Shown: positions 54,587 to 63,870, counted from the first letter of the stretch. The stretch: 64,000 bases of DNA from Berkiella sp964606325 (GCA_964606325.1 CAZSGE010000001.1:62001-126000); one strand, 5' to 3'. Translations and numbers: made by a program. The notes: generated from the sequence alone by a model not told the origin.

Positions 54587-55516
54587 ATGGAACTATTTCA
54601 TCATCAAACTAAAATAGATTTTATGGGATTGCGCAAAGTAACGGCAATCTTCTCCGTTTTGATTTGTTTGTTAGCCTCATTTTTCCTTTTTAGTAAAGGG
54701 TTAAATTTTGGTTTAGATTTTACCGGTGGTACCCAATTAGAACTGCGCTATAGTACAAATACGTCTGTTGAAGACGTGCGTCATCATTTAGAAGAGGCAG
54801 GCTTTAATGGTGCAAAAGTAGCGCAATATGGTTCCGCTAAGGACATCATTGTTAAATTAGCTAATAAAGAAGGGATCACGGAGCAACAATTAGGGCAAAA
54901 AGTCCTTGAAGTACTAAAGCAACAAGAGCCCAACATTGAATTAAGACGCGTCGAATTTGTTGGCTCTGAAGTGGGCGATAGATTGGCGGAGCAAGGTGCA
55001 CTTGCTGTATTGGTATCATTAATTGCCATTATGATTTACATCGCCGTTCGCTTTGAGTGGCGCTTTGGTGTCAGTGCGGCGGTTGCGTTGCTTCATGATC
55101 CCATCATCATTTTGGGCATATTTGCCTATTTTCAAATCGAATTTGATCTGGCTACCTTAGCTGGTATTTTAGCTGTGATTGGTTACTCATTAAACGACAC
55201 TATCGTTGTTTACGATCGCGTGCGTGAGAACTTCCGTAAAGTCAGAAAAGGCGATACCGAAGAGATTATGAATTTATCCATTAATCAGACCTTGTCTCGA
55301 ACTATCATGACATCCTGTTTGACGTTATTAGTGGTAGTTGCCTTGTTCTTCCTTGGTGGCGAATCCTTAAACGGCTTCTCGCTTTCGTTAATCATCGGTA
55401 TCGTTATCGGTACCTACTCATCTATCTTTGTGGCAGGTTCGCTTGCCGTGGTATTGGGATTAAGCAGACAAGACTTGCTTCCTAATACTAAGAAAGTCGT
55501 AGATGATATGCCTTAA
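54587..55516 (+). CDS. secF: Protein-export membrane protein SecF
   Basis: 309 residues. GLDFTGGTQLELRY near residue 45 and GYSLNDTIVVYDRVRENFR in the fourth helix region are SecF hallmarks. Six predicted membrane segments. Starts 3 bases after secD; acts as its partner. Confidence 0.97.
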   Translation: MELFHHQTKIDFMGLRKVTAIFSVLICLLASFFLFSKGLNFGLDFTGGTQLELRYSTNTSVEDVRHHLEEAGFNGAKVAQYGSAKDIIVKLANKEGITEQQLGQKVLEVLKQQEPNIELRRVEFVGSEVGDRLAEQGALAVLVSLIAIMIYIAVRFEWRFGVSAAVALLHDPIIILGIFAYFQIEFDLATLAGILAVIGYSLNDTIVVYDRVRENFRKVRKGDTEEIMNLSINQTLSRTIMTSCLTLLVVVALFFLGGESLNGFSLSLIIGIVIGTYSSIFVAGSLAVVLGLSRQDLLPNTKKVVDDMP

Positions 55517-55560
55517 ATATTCGTCCTTGCGATAAATATTTTGGGAAGCGGATTTAGGTT

Positions 55561-55583
55561 AACGCCCGCTGTCAGTGGGCGTT
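55561..55583. terminator. Hairpin downstream of secF
   Basis: AACGCCCGCTG pairs with CAGTGGGCGTT (one G-T wobble) with a single-base loop. Outer sequences TATTTTGG and CCAAAATA extend it with mismatches. It has the layout of the other post-stop palindromes in the window, and is 45 bases after the stop. Confidence 0.55.
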
Positions 55584-55623
55584 CAGGAATACCAAAATAA
55601 TCATAGCATGAGAGAATCGTAGT

Positions 55624-56466
55624 ATGACATTTCTCAAATCAGGTTCTTTGCGAACCATTTCTCGAGTTATTTTCATCGGTGTGTTTGCCGTTTCGCTTTT
55701 GTTTCTAATCAATGCCTTTTTACACTCTACATCCAGCAAGCAAATCAAACCGCTGATTGGTATTTTATTAAATGATGGAGGCAAAGGCGGTTATTCTGAA
55801 TATCCTTGGTATGCGATGCGACAAAATTATAGCCAAGTGATTGCTGAAAACGGTGGTGTGCCAGTATTTATTGGTCATGATGTCGAAGCATTGGATGATT
55901 ATTTAAAAATATTAGATGGCGTTGTGTTAACGGGTGGTGATTTTGCTACACCGCCAGAAGCTTATACTACCGGTCTAGCAAAAGACTATAAACCTAAATT
56001 TCAATCTCGTGAAAATATTGAATATGGTTTGATTAAACAAGGCTATGCAAATAATTTGCCCATGCTAGGGATCTGCGCTGGCATGCAGCAAATCAATATT
56101 GTTTTGGGCGGCACTATCTATGAAAATCTTAAAAAATCTTTGGGTACGCCTATACAGCATCGCAATGAAACCCGCCATAAAGTAGTACATATGGTGGACA
56201 TTCTGCCTGATTCAATGCTTTTTCGTATTATGGGAGCAAAGCGTCTAGCGGTTAATAGCAATCATAATGCAGGTATTAATAGGGTGGCAGCGAGCATGAC
56301 GGTGACATCCCGAGCACCTGATGGTGTCATAGAAAGTTTTGAAGCCAAAGATAAACGTTTTTTTGTCGGTATTATGTGGCATCCGGAATTTGTGTTAAGC
56401 AATGAGGAAAAAAAGCTTTGGATTGCATTTATTGATGCGGCTAAAGAACATCACGCCAATAAATGA
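55624..56466 (+). CDS. Membrane-anchored class I glutamine amidotransferase-like hydrolase (PuuD/peptidase C26 type)
   Basis: 280 residues. Nucleophile Cys151 in LGICAGMQQIN and the His253/Glu255 pair in MWHPEF are the C26 catalytic residues; LTGGDFATPPEAY matches gamma-glutamyl-GABA hydrolases. Unusually, a hydrophobic helix at 14-32 (RVIFIGVFAVSLLFLINAF) precedes the domain, suggesting a signal anchor and a periplasmic enzyme. Might hydrolyse gamma-glutamyl bonds outside the cytoplasm. No polyamine genes are nearby. Confidence 0.85.
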   Translation: MTFLKSGSLRTISRVIFIGVFAVSLLFLINAFLHSTSSKQIKPLIGILLNDGGKGGYSEYPWYAMRQNYSQVIAENGGVPVFIGHDVEALDDYLKILDGVVLTGGDFATPPEAYTTGLAKDYKPKFQSRENIEYGLIKQGYANNLPMLGICAGMQQINIVLGGTIYENLKKSLGTPIQHRNETRHKVVHMVDILPDSMLFRIMGAKRLAVNSNHNAGINRVAASMTVTSRAPDGVIESFEAKDKRFFVGIMWHPEFVLSNEEKKLWIAFIDAAKEHHANK

Positions 56467-56492
56467 TCATGTAATGGATTTGGTTTGATGTA

Positions 56493-56546
56493 AGGGCAGA
56501 CTTTTTGTCCTTCCTCGCTTTTTAGGTGGTAGGATGTGTCTGCCCT
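56493..56546. terminator. Inverted repeat between two convergent genes
   Basis: AGGGCAGAC (56493-56501) pairs with GTCTGCCCT (56538-56546), perfect over 9 bases, loop 36 bases with T-rich start. Likely bidirectional termination between the amidotransferase gene and suhB. Confidence 0.55.
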
Positions 56547-56563
56547 GGTTCGTGCAAAGATGA

Positions 56564-57361
56564 TTATCGATTGTTAAAAAATTGCTTACACAGATCCATC
56601 AATTCTTGATAAATTTTTGGCGGAGCCGCCAAAATGCTTTTACCATTCAGTATATTGGCGTCACCTTGAACGGTGCTGATATAACCACCGGCTTCATGAA
56701 TTAATAAAGCCCCCGCTGCAATATCCCATGGTTTTAAGCCAAATTCCCAAAAACCATCTAAGCGACCGGCTGCCACATAAGCCAAATCTAAAGCAGCGGC
56801 GCCTGCGCGTCTTATTCCGGCACAGTGAGGAATGATAGCTTTGAGAAAAGTTAAGTAATCATCAAGATAAGAAAAATCGCGATAAGGAAAACCCGTGCCT
56901 AGCAGTGATTTATCAAGTTTTTCTGCATTACTCACGCGAAGGCGTTGGCCATTCATTCTGGCGCCTTCGCCACGTGATGCTGAAAACAACTCATCACGAA
57001 TGGGATCATAAACCACACCGTGATAGATTTTGTCACCTTGTTTGACACCAATCGAGATACAAAATTGCGGAAAGCCATGTAAGAAGTTAGTTGTGCCGTC
57101 TAAGGGATCAATAATCCAGGTTACATCAGATGAACCATTGCCGGGTGTTAACCCGGATTCTTCTGCCAAGATAGCATGATTTGGATACGATTTTTTAATC
57201 GTCTCGATGATAATTTCTTCAGCAGCTTTGTCTACCTGGCTCGCATAATCGTTACGGCCTTTTTCAATAACCTGCAATTTATCCATTTGATCTTGTGCGC
57301 GAAGGATCACTTTTCCAGCACTTCTAGCGGCTGAGACTGCTATATTGACGATTGGATGCAT
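56564..57361 (-). CDS. suhB: Inositol-1-monophosphatase SuhB
   Basis: 265 residues. Metal-binding motifs ILAEESG, WIIDPLDGTTNFLHGFPQF and KPWDIAAGALLIHEAGG. In E. coli SuhB also joins the ribosomal RNA antitermination complex. Divergent from trmJ, as in E. coli and Pseudomonas. Confidence 0.96.
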   Translation of the reverse strand: MHPIVNIAVSAARSAGKVILRAQDQMDKLQVIEKGRNDYASQVDKAAEEIIIETIKKSYPNHAILAEESGLTPGNGSSDVTWIIDPLDGTTNFLHGFPQFCISIGVKQGDKIYHGVVYDPIRDELFSASRGEGARMNGQRLRVSNAEKLDKSLLGTGFPYRDFSYLDDYLTFLKAIIPHCAGIRRAGAAALDLAYVAAGRLDGFWEFGLKPWDIAAGALLIHEAGGYISTVQGDANILNGKSILAAPPKIYQELMDLCKQFFNNR

Positions 57362-57477
57362 AGTGTTAGTTTGTTAACTTTATATTGATGTATTGGCGCT
57401 CATTATATCAAAAATGGGTAAGTCCCGCTAATCACTGCATGATATAATGCCCGCCTTTGAACTTAATGTTAACGCAG

Positions 57478-58200
57478 ATGTTAGACAAAATTCGTATTGT
57501 TCTTTGCCAACCCACCCATCCAGGCAATATAGGCGCTGTCGCTCGAGCAATGAAAAATATGGGGCTTACGCGCTTAACGCTCGTTGCTCCTGAAAACTAT
57601 CCGCATGCGGAAGCAACCGCTCGTGCCTCTGGGGCGGATGACGTTTTAGAAAATGCTGTTATAACCCAGACTTTTGATGAAGCCATTCAAGATTGCCAAT
57701 GGGTTTTTGGCACCAGCGCAAGAAGTCGCGAGTTCCCTTGGCCACAGCTCACCCCAAAAGAGGCGGCAAATAAAGCGATATTTTTAACGCTTGAAAACGA
57801 AGTTGCCTTTGTTTTTGGCCAGGAACGTGCAGGTTTGACCAATGAGCAGCTGCAAAGTTGTGATTATCATTTATGCATTCCCACAAACCCTGGGTATGCC
57901 TCTTTAAATTTAGGCGCGGCAGTGCAAGTAATAGTATATGAAATATTTCAAGCTTATCTAGCTCAAACTGAAACTCCCACGCCTGTCACCGAATTTGCTC
58001 AAAAGGCAACAAAAGATGAAATCACAGGTCTTTTGTCTCATTTTGAAGCTGTTTCCATACAAGTGGGGTTTATGGATCCTAAACATCCTAAAAAATTGTT
58101 ACCTCGATTAAAGCGCTTATTTACCAAAGCCCACCTTGAGCAAGAAGAGGTGAATATATTGCGAGGATTTTTAAAGATGGTTGGGAAACGAGAATCTTGA
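57478..58200 (+). CDS. trmJ: tRNA (cytidine/uridine-2'-O-)-methyltransferase TrmJ
   Basis: 240 residues from ATG 57478 (MLDKIRIVL, the usual start); ATG 57466 is possible. SPOUT fold: PTHPGNIGAVARAMKNMG, FGQERAGLTNEQL and IPTNPGYASLNLGAAVQ form the knotted SAM site. Methylates position 32 of tRNAs. A -10 box TATAAT lies at 57443-57448. The IscR-site-like sequence starts within its last codons. Confidence 0.95.
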   Translation: MLDKIRIVLCQPTHPGNIGAVARAMKNMGLTRLTLVAPENYPHAEATARASGADDVLENAVITQTFDEAIQDCQWVFGTSARSREFPWPQLTPKEAANKAIFLTLENEVAFVFGQERAGLTNEQLQSCDYHLCIPTNPGYASLNLGAAVQVIVYEIFQAYLAQTETPTPVTEFAQKATKDEITGLLSHFEAVSIQVGFMDPKHPKKLLPRLKRLFTKAHLEQEEVNILRGFLKMVGKRES

Positions 58201-58217
58201 CTAATTTAGTAGGGTAT
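58193..58217 (+). promoter_or_regulatory. Type 1 IscR binding site in the isc promoter
   Basis: By hand, 22 of 25 positions match the E. coli type 1 IscR consensus, including TTGACT and the partner half TTTAGTAGGGTAT. TTGACT (58197-58202) would also be the -35 element. It overlaps the trmJ stop and is 37 bases before iscR, so holo-IscR would repress its own operon as in E. coli. Confidence 0.75.
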
Positions 58218-58254
58218 GAGAATCTTTGCCCAACTTAAGAGGGTAAGGTTTGTT

Positions 58255-58719
58255 ATGAAACTAACAACTCGGGGCAGATATGCCGTTACGGCACTACTCG
58301 ATATGGCATTACACCAAGAAGATGGTCCAATTACGATATCCACACTGGCAACTCGCCATGGTATTTCAGCGGCCTATTTAGAAAGGCTGGCTCATTTGAT
58401 GCGCACCAAAGGCCTTTTAAAAAGTATACGGGGTGCAAAGGGTGGATATGTGCTGGCAAGAGAACCAGAGGCTATTACTTTGGCTGATATCATTGATGCT
58501 GTGGATGAGCGAATCGATACAACAAAATGCCAAGGAAAAGCGAATTGTCATGAAGGACAAGTGTGTTTAACCCATCATTTATGGGATGAGCTCAATGACA
58601 AAATTGCGCATTTTTTTCAAGGAATTACGCTTGGCGCCTTAGCCAAAAAGCCACAAGTGTTGGCTATCGCAAAACATAAACAAATACCCATGCAATTTAT
58701 TAGGTTAGAACATGCATAA
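58255..58719 (+). CDS. iscR: Fe-S cluster assembly regulator IscR
   Basis: 154-residue Rrf2-family repressor. Start MKLTTRGRYAV at 58255 is canonical; a frame from 58216 would start within the operator. Winged helix with SIRGAKGGYVLAR. Cluster ligands Cys92, Cys98, Cys104 and His107 are all present with E. coli numbering. Senses [2Fe-2S] status and controls the operon that follows. Confidence 0.97.
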   Translation: MKLTTRGRYAVTALLDMALHQEDGPITISTLATRHGISAAYLERLAHLMRTKGLLKSIRGAKGGYVLAREPEAITLADIIDAVDERIDTTKCQGKANCHEGQVCLTHHLWDELNDKIAHFFQGITLGALAKKPQVLAIAKHKQIPMQFIRLEHA

Positions 58720-58963
58720 CGTCATTTTATTATCGAGTGATGCTACAGTTAAGCAACGTTTAACAAGACAAATGGCATCCCAACTGTTGCATCATGGTTT
58801 AGCGAGAATTACCCAATTTTATCCTTACACTTTGCAGTTAAAAGGTGATAAACCGTTTCCACTTGAACCCTTTTCAGAAGATGTTATCAAACCTGATAGT
58901 CCTTTAAATATGCCGCCTTTATCAGCCAAAAAGCGCCTTAAAAATCTGGAAGAAGTTATATGA
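58712..58963 (+). CDS. Hypothetical protein in the isc operon
   Basis: 83 residues. It overlaps iscR by 8 bases and iscS by 4, so is clearly translated in the operon. Sequence MHNVILLSSDATVKQRLTRQMASQLL...KKRLKNLEEVI shows no known domain and no Cys. E. coli has no gene in this place. It could be a small accessory factor for IscS or IscR; nothing in the sequence shows which. Confidence 0.72.
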   Translation: MHNVILLSSDATVKQRLTRQMASQLLHHGLARITQFYPYTLQLKGDKPFPLEPFSEDVIKPDSPLNMPPLSAKKRLKNLEEVI

Positions 58964-60168
58964 GCAAGCAGCTGTACTTTGATTATGCGGCAACCACACC
59001 GCTTGATGATAGGGTCATTGAGAAAATGACCACTTGTTTAAAAGAAGAATTTGGTAACCCCGCATCGCGCTCCCATGCTTATGGCTGGAAAGCAGAAGAA
59101 TTAGTGGAAACGGCGCGCAAGCAAGTTGCTGATTTAATCAATGCAGATGAAAGAGAAATTATTTGGACCAGTGGTGCAACTGAATCCAATAATTTAGCGA
59201 TTAAAGGTGCTGCTCAGTTTTATCAGCGAAAAGGTCGGCATATTATTACCAGTAAAATTGAACACAAGGCTGTTTTAGACACGTGCCGCCAACTTGAAAG
59301 AGAAGGGTTTGAAGTCACCTATCTTGATCCTGATAAACAAGGTTCAATCAGCGTCGACAAAGTGCAAGCCGCAATACGGCCAGATACGTGCGTCGTATCG
59401 ATTATGCATGCAAATAATGAAATTGGCACTATTCAAGACATTATGGCCATTGGAAAACTTACGCGTGAGAAAGATATCATTTTCCATGTCGACGCCGCGC
59501 AAACGGTTGGTAAAATTCCTATAGACATGCAGCAAAATGAAATTGATTTGCTTTCAATCACAAGTCATAAACTCTATGGCCCCAAAGGTATTGGCGCTTT
59601 GTATGTTAGGCGTAAGCCAAGAATAAGATTAACGCCCCAAATGCATGGTGGTGGTCACGAAAGAGGGATGCGCTCAGGCACTTTACCGACCCACCAGATC
59701 GTTGGCATGGGTGAAGCTTGCCGTATTGCTAAAGATGAGATGCAGCAAGATGCAATTAAAGTTGCTAAACTTAAAGCCCAACTTTGGGATGGCCTAAAAG
59801 ATATTGAAGAAATATATCTTAACGGACACCCTGAATTGTCGTTGCCGGGTATTTTGAATATCAGCATCAACTATATTGAGGGCGAATCTTTGATCATGGG
59901 ATTGAAAGATTTAGCACTTTCTTCCGGCTCTGCTTGCACATCTGCCAGTCTTGAGCCCTCCTACGTTTTACGTGCCTTGGGATTAAATGATGAGCTAGCT
60001 CACAGTAGCTTGCGCTTTTCATTTGGAAGATTCACTACCGTTGAAGAAGTGAATCAAGCTATCGCCAGTGTACGTCACATCATTAAACGTTTGCGTGACA
60101 TGTCACCGTTGTGGGATATGCACAAAGAAGGTATTGATTTAAGCACCATTGAATGGGCTGAACACTAA
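58960..60168 (+). CDS. iscS: Cysteine desulfurase IscS
   Basis: 402-residue PLP enzyme that removes sulfur from cysteine for Fe-S clusters and tRNA thiolation. PLP Lys204 in TSHKLYGPKG; catalytic Cys326 on the mobile loop SGSACTSASLEPSYVL. N-terminal YFDYAATTPLD and C-terminal MHKEGIDLSTIEWAEH, the part that binds IscU in E. coli. Confidence 0.98.
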   Translation: MSKQLYFDYAATTPLDDRVIEKMTTCLKEEFGNPASRSHAYGWKAEELVETARKQVADLINADEREIIWTSGATESNNLAIKGAAQFYQRKGRHIITSKIEHKAVLDTCRQLEREGFEVTYLDPDKQGSISVDKVQAAIRPDTCVVSIMHANNEIGTIQDIMAIGKLTREKDIIFHVDAAQTVGKIPIDMQQNEIDLLSITSHKLYGPKGIGALYVRRKPRIRLTPQMHGGGHERGMRSGTLPTHQIVGMGEACRIAKDEMQQDAIKVAKLKAQLWDGLKDIEEIYLNGHPELSLPGILNISINYIEGESLIMGLKDLALSSGSACTSASLEPSYVLRALGLNDELAHSSLRFSFGRFTTVEEVNQAIASVRHIIKRLRDMSPLWDMHKEGIDLSTIEWAEH

Positions 60169-60189
60169 TTAAAATGAGGATAAAACAGT

Positions 60190-60597
60190 ATGGCTTACAA
60201 TGAGAAAGTGATAGATCACTACGAAAATCCCAGAAATGTAGGTGTTTTAGATAAAAATAACCCTCAGGTCGGCACCGGTATGGTCGGGGCCCCTGCATGC
60301 GGTGATGTTATGAAACTGCAAATAGAAGTTGATGAAAACACGGGCATTATTAAAAACGCCGTGTTTAAAACCTATGGGTGTGGCTCAGCGATTGCTTCGA
60401 GCTCTTTAGCGACTGAGTGGTTAAAGGGGCGAACTTTAGAAGAAGCTGATAAAATAAGAAATACAGAGATAGCGCAGGAATTAAAACTGCCTCCAGTGAA
60501 AATACACTGTTCCTTGTTAGCAGAAGATGCCATTAAAGCCGCCGTAAAAGATTATCGAGCAAAACATGAACGAGCCAATGATGCAGTTACCAGCTGA
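60190..60597 (+). CDS. iscU: Fe-S scaffold protein IscU
   Basis: 135 residues. Cluster residues Cys37, Asp39, Cys64, His106 and Cys107. HscA recognition motif LPPVK at 100-104. C-terminus is slightly extended and overlaps iscA. Confidence 0.98.
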   Translation: MAYNEKVIDHYENPRNVGVLDKNNPQVGTGMVGAPACGDVMKLQIEVDENTGIIKNAVFKTYGCGSAIASSSLATEWLKGRTLEEADKIRNTEIAQELKLPPVKIHCSLLAEDAIKAAVKDYRAKHERANDAVTS

Positions 60598-60961
60598 TTT
60601 ACCGCCACAGGATCCAGGTTTAAAAATTACTTTAAGCGCTTTGAGCCATTTAAAGCGTTCTATGGAAAAAGCACAAAAAACACCGATTGGGGTGAGAGTG
60701 GGTGTTAAAAAGGCCGGGTGTTCAGGTTATGAATACGTATTAGAATATGCTTATCCTGAAAGCCAAAAAGCCATTGATTATGCTTTTAAAGCAGATGATG
60801 TCACCGTGTTAGTCGATAAAGATGTTTACTTAAAATTTTTGAAAGGCGGCACGGTTTTAGACTTTCGAAAAGAAGGCATCAACGAGGGGCTGAAATTCGA
60901 TAATCCGAATGTGGGTAACCAGTGTGGTTGCGGTGAAAGTTTTACTTTAACAGACGAGTAG
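60566..60961 (+). CDS. iscA: Fe-S assembly protein IscA
   Basis: 131 residues from ATG 60566, overlapping iscU by 32 bases; ATG 60578 or 60581 are alternatives, and family members are about 107 residues. GCSGYEYVLEY holds the first Cys ligand and NQCGCGESF the C-terminal pair. A-type carrier of iron or clusters to target proteins. Confidence 0.94.
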   Translation: MNEPMMQLPADLPPQDPGLKITLSALSHLKRSMEKAQKTPIGVRVGVKKAGCSGYEYVLEYAYPESQKAIDYAFKADDVTVLVDKDVYLKFLKGGTVLDFRKEGINEGLKFDNPNVGNQCGCGESFTLTDE

Positions 60962-60964
60962 TTG

Positions 60965-61462
60965 ATGTTAAGTGCGCAAAGTGATTATTTTACACTTTTT
61001 GGTTTGGCTAAAACTTTTACACAAGATGTAACAGCTATTAAAGCGCGCTTTTATCAATTACAACAAAAAATACATCCTGATAAGTATGTTAGCATCAGCG
61101 AAAAACGCGCCGCCGTTGCTCTATCATCAACAATTAATGAAGCGTACCAAGTACTGTGCTCACCGTTAAAAAGAGCACTCTATTTATTGAAATTACATGG
61201 CATAGATGTGCAATCTGAAACCGATACCGCTATGCCCATCGACTTCTTGATGGAGCAAATAGCGTTTCGAGAAAGATTGGCAGATAAAGAAGGTCAATCG
61301 CTTAAAGATGATGTTGATGCAAAACTGAAAGCGTGTGAAAACACGTTAAGTCAATATTTGGACAAAGAAGAGGTAAGTGCTGATTTGCCGCAAGCACGAT
61401 TGATTGTGCGGCAAATGCTTTTTTATGCACGACTAATACAAGAATATGATGAAAACCTATAA
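60965..61462 (+). CDS. hscB: Co-chaperone HscB
   Basis: 165 residues; ATG 60965 is preferred to the TTG at 60962. J domain with the HPD motif in KIHPDKYVS, then a C-terminal three-helix region (IDFLMEQIAFRERL) that binds IscU. Stimulates HscA ATPase. Confidence 0.95.
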   Translation: MLSAQSDYFTLFGLAKTFTQDVTAIKARFYQLQQKIHPDKYVSISEKRAAVALSSTINEAYQVLCSPLKRALYLLKLHGIDVQSETDTAMPIDFLMEQIAFRERLADKEGQSLKDDVDAKLKACENTLSQYLDKEEVSADLPQARLIVRQMLFYARLIQEYDENL

Positions 61463-61474
61463 GTTAAGTTTGCG

Positions 61475-63322
61475 ATGCCCTTAGAAATTCAAGAGCCCAT
61501 TACACATAACGAGAAAAGAACTGCCATTGGTATTGATCTTGGCACGACCCATTCTCTTGTCGCTTTAGATATCAACGGTAAAATCACCGTACTGACAGAT
61601 GATGAAAACGCCGCGTTACTTCCTTCAGTGGTTCATTATCCTGCGAAAGGTGATGTGCTGGTCGGGAAAAAGGCGAAAGCATGTTTCAGTGCTGCCCCTT
61701 TTGACACCATTGTTTCGGTGAAAAGGTTAATGGGAAGAGCGCCAAAGGATATTTTAGCCATTAATCAAGGATTAGCTTATCGCTTTGTCGATAATGAGGC
61801 ATCGATTTGTGAATTACAAACTCAACTGGGCAATGTAAATGCTGTTCAAGTATCAGCCGAGATTTTAAAAACACTGTTACAGCGAGCGCATAAAGTTGAT
61901 AGCTCAATCCTTGATGCGGTAATTACCGTACCTGCTTATTTTAATGATGCACAACGTCAAGCAACAAAAGATGCGGCTAGATTGGCCGGCATCAATGTAT
62001 TGCGTTTATTAAATGAACCCACTGCCGCAGCTATTGCTTATGGCTTAGACAAAGCGGCTAAAGGGTCTTGTTTAATATTTGATTTGGGGGGAGGCACTTT
62101 CGATGTTTCCATCCTTGAATTAAGCCAGGGTGTATTTGAAGTGCTTGCTACCGCGGGAGATACCGCCTTAGGTGGGGATGATATTGATCAACTTATTGCT
62201 AACTGGTGTGTTACAGCAGGCAACTTAACGCTGGGTCAAAATGGTTATGCTAAGCTGCTTGAGCAATCAAGAACAGCCAAAGAACAATTAAGCACAAAAG
62301 ACAGCGTAACTATGGCATGTGATGGTTGGTCTGGTACCCTAACGCTGGACATCTTAAATACCCTCATAGAACCGTTGATGGCGCGAATGCTCATTCTTTG
62401 CAATAGAGCACTTAAAGATGCCAAACGTAATGCTTGTGATATAGATCATATTGTGATGGTTGGGGGAATGACCCGCGCCAAAATTATTCGTGAAAAAGTG
62501 GGGGAATTTTTTGCTAAACCGCCGCTGACCGATATCGACCCTGATCAAGTTGTGGCGGTAGGGGCAGCTATTCAAGCCAGTATTTTATCAGGCAATCAAA
62601 CGTTTAATGACATGTTGTTATTGGATGTTTTGCCGCTTTCGTTAGGAATTGAGATGATGGGGGGCGCTGTTGATAAAATATTAATGCGCAATACGCCAAT
62701 CCCTGCCCATGCCACCCAAACGTTTACGACCTATCAAGATGGACAAACTGGCCTGTCGTTACATGTCGTTCAAGGTGAGCGAGAAATGGCCAAAGATTGT
62801 CGTTCACTTGCTCATTTAGATTTATCAGGATTCCCACCCATGATGGCAGGTAAAGCGCGCATCGAGGTAACCTTCCAAGTGGATTGTGATGGTTTGCTGA
62901 GTGTAGATGCCAAAGAACTCTTGTCTGGGGTGCAAAATACCATATCAGTGAAACCAACCTATGGTTTATCCGAGCAACAAATTATTCACTTTATTGAAGA
63001 TTCGGTGCAACATGCCGAACAAGACGTTAAAGTGCGCAAACTCCATGAAAAAATAACCCAAGCGAACCAATTAGTGTTAAGCCTAGATGCGGCAATAAAA
63101 TTGGATGGAACATATTATCCACCTACGCATTTACAAGCGCTGGTTAGCAAAAAGGATCAGTTAGAACAAGCTATTAAAGATCAAAATATTGCTCAAATAA
63201 AGCAAACCTTACATGAGATCGAGCCAGACGCTCAACATTTTGCTGAATTTCGTCTAAATAAAGCGCTTAATCAAGTGCTATCAGGTAAAACGATAAACGA
63301 CATAGAGCTGATTGTGCCATGA
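61475..63322 (+). CDS. hscA: Hsp70-type chaperone HscA
   Basis: 615 residues. Nucleotide-binding domain: IGIDLGTTHSLVA, VITVPAYFNDAQRQATKDAA, LNEPTAAAIAYGLD, IFDLGGGTFDVSIL. Substrate-binding domain follows (VLPLSLGIEMMGGAVDKI). Lacks the DnaK-like disordered C-terminal tail, as usual for HscA. Works with HscB to release clusters from IscU. Overlaps fdx by 4 bases. Confidence 0.97.
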   Translation: MPLEIQEPITHNEKRTAIGIDLGTTHSLVALDINGKITVLTDDENAALLPSVVHYPAKGDVLVGKKAKACFSAAPFDTIVSVKRLMGRAPKDILAINQGLAYRFVDNEASICELQTQLGNVNAVQVSAEILKTLLQRAHKVDSSILDAVITVPAYFNDAQRQATKDAARLAGINVLRLLNEPTAAAIAYGLDKAAKGSCLIFDLGGGTFDVSILELSQGVFEVLATAGDTALGGDDIDQLIANWCVTAGNLTLGQNGYAKLLEQSRTAKEQLSTKDSVTMACDGWSGTLTLDILNTLIEPLMARMLILCNRALKDAKRNACDIDHIVMVGGMTRAKIIREKVGEFFAKPPLTDIDPDQVVAVGAAIQASILSGNQTFNDMLLLDVLPLSLGIEMMGGAVDKILMRNTPIPAHATQTFTTYQDGQTGLSLHVVQGEREMAKDCRSLAHLDLSGFPPMMAGKARIEVTFQVDCDGLLSVDAKELLSGVQNTISVKPTYGLSEQQIIHFIEDSVQHAEQDVKVRKLHEKITQANQLVLSLDAAIKLDGTYYPPTHLQALVSKKDQLEQAIKDQNIAQIKQTLHEIEPDAQHFAEFRLNKALNQVLSGKTINDIELIVP

Positions 63323-63657
63323 CAAAGATAACCTTTTTACCTCACGAACATATTTGCCCTAACGGAAAAGTCGTTGAAGCTAAACCTGGTGAAACGGTTC
63401 TTGATGTTGCCTTAGCCAATGGAATTGAGATTGAACATGCTTGTGAAAAATCTTGTGCTTGCACGACTTGCCATGTGATCGTCCGTCAAGGGTTTAACTC
63501 TTTAAATGATTTATCTGAACGTGAAGAAGATTTGCTAGATAAAGCATGGGGATTAGAGCCCCAATCACGTTTGGGCTGTCAAGCGATAGTGGATGATGAA
63601 GATTTAACCGTTGAAATTCCAAAATACACGCTTAACCAAGTCTCGGAGAAACGCTAA
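63319..63657 (+). CDS. fdx: [2Fe-2S] ferredoxin of the isc operon
   Basis: 112 residues. Adrenodoxin-type ligands Cys42, Cys48, Cys51 and Cys87 (ACEKSCACTTCHV and LGCQA), with the extra Cys46 also found in E. coli Fdx. Supplies electrons for cluster assembly on IscU. Overlaps iscX by one base. Confidence 0.97.
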   Translation: MTKITFLPHEHICPNGKVVEAKPGETVLDVALANGIEIEHACEKSCACTTCHVIVRQGFNSLNDLSEREEDLLDKAWGLEPQSRLGCQAIVDDEDLTVEIPKYTLNQVSEKR

Positions 63658-63857
63658 TGACAATCCGTTGGACAGATATTCAAGATATTGTCATTGCTTT
63701 GTCTGAAAAGCATGAAGATGTTGATCCCCAGTATGTTCGTTTTACTGATCTACATCGTTGGGTATGTGAATTACCCGATTTTAGCGACGACCCTAAAAAG
63801 AGCAATGAAAAAATTCTTGAAGCCATCCAGATGGCCTGGATAGATGAAGTTGCATAG
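63657..63857 (+). CDS. iscX: IscX (YfhJ) protein
   Basis: 66-residue acidic protein closing the isc operon: WTDIQDIVIALSEKHEDVDPQYVRFTDLHRWV and the C-terminal EAIQMAWIDE are typical. Binds IscS and modulates its activity, and may bind iron. Confidence 0.96.
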   Translation: MTIRWTDIQDIVIALSEKHEDVDPQYVRFTDLHRWVCELPDFSDDPKKSNEKILEAIQMAWIDEVA

Positions 63858-63870
63858 TTGTATAATAGCA

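Noticed and set aside
57443..57448. Complete sigma-70 promoter for trmJ
   Set aside because: The TATAAT is clear, but no acceptable -35 element is found at 16-18 bases upstream, so only the -10 box is noted.
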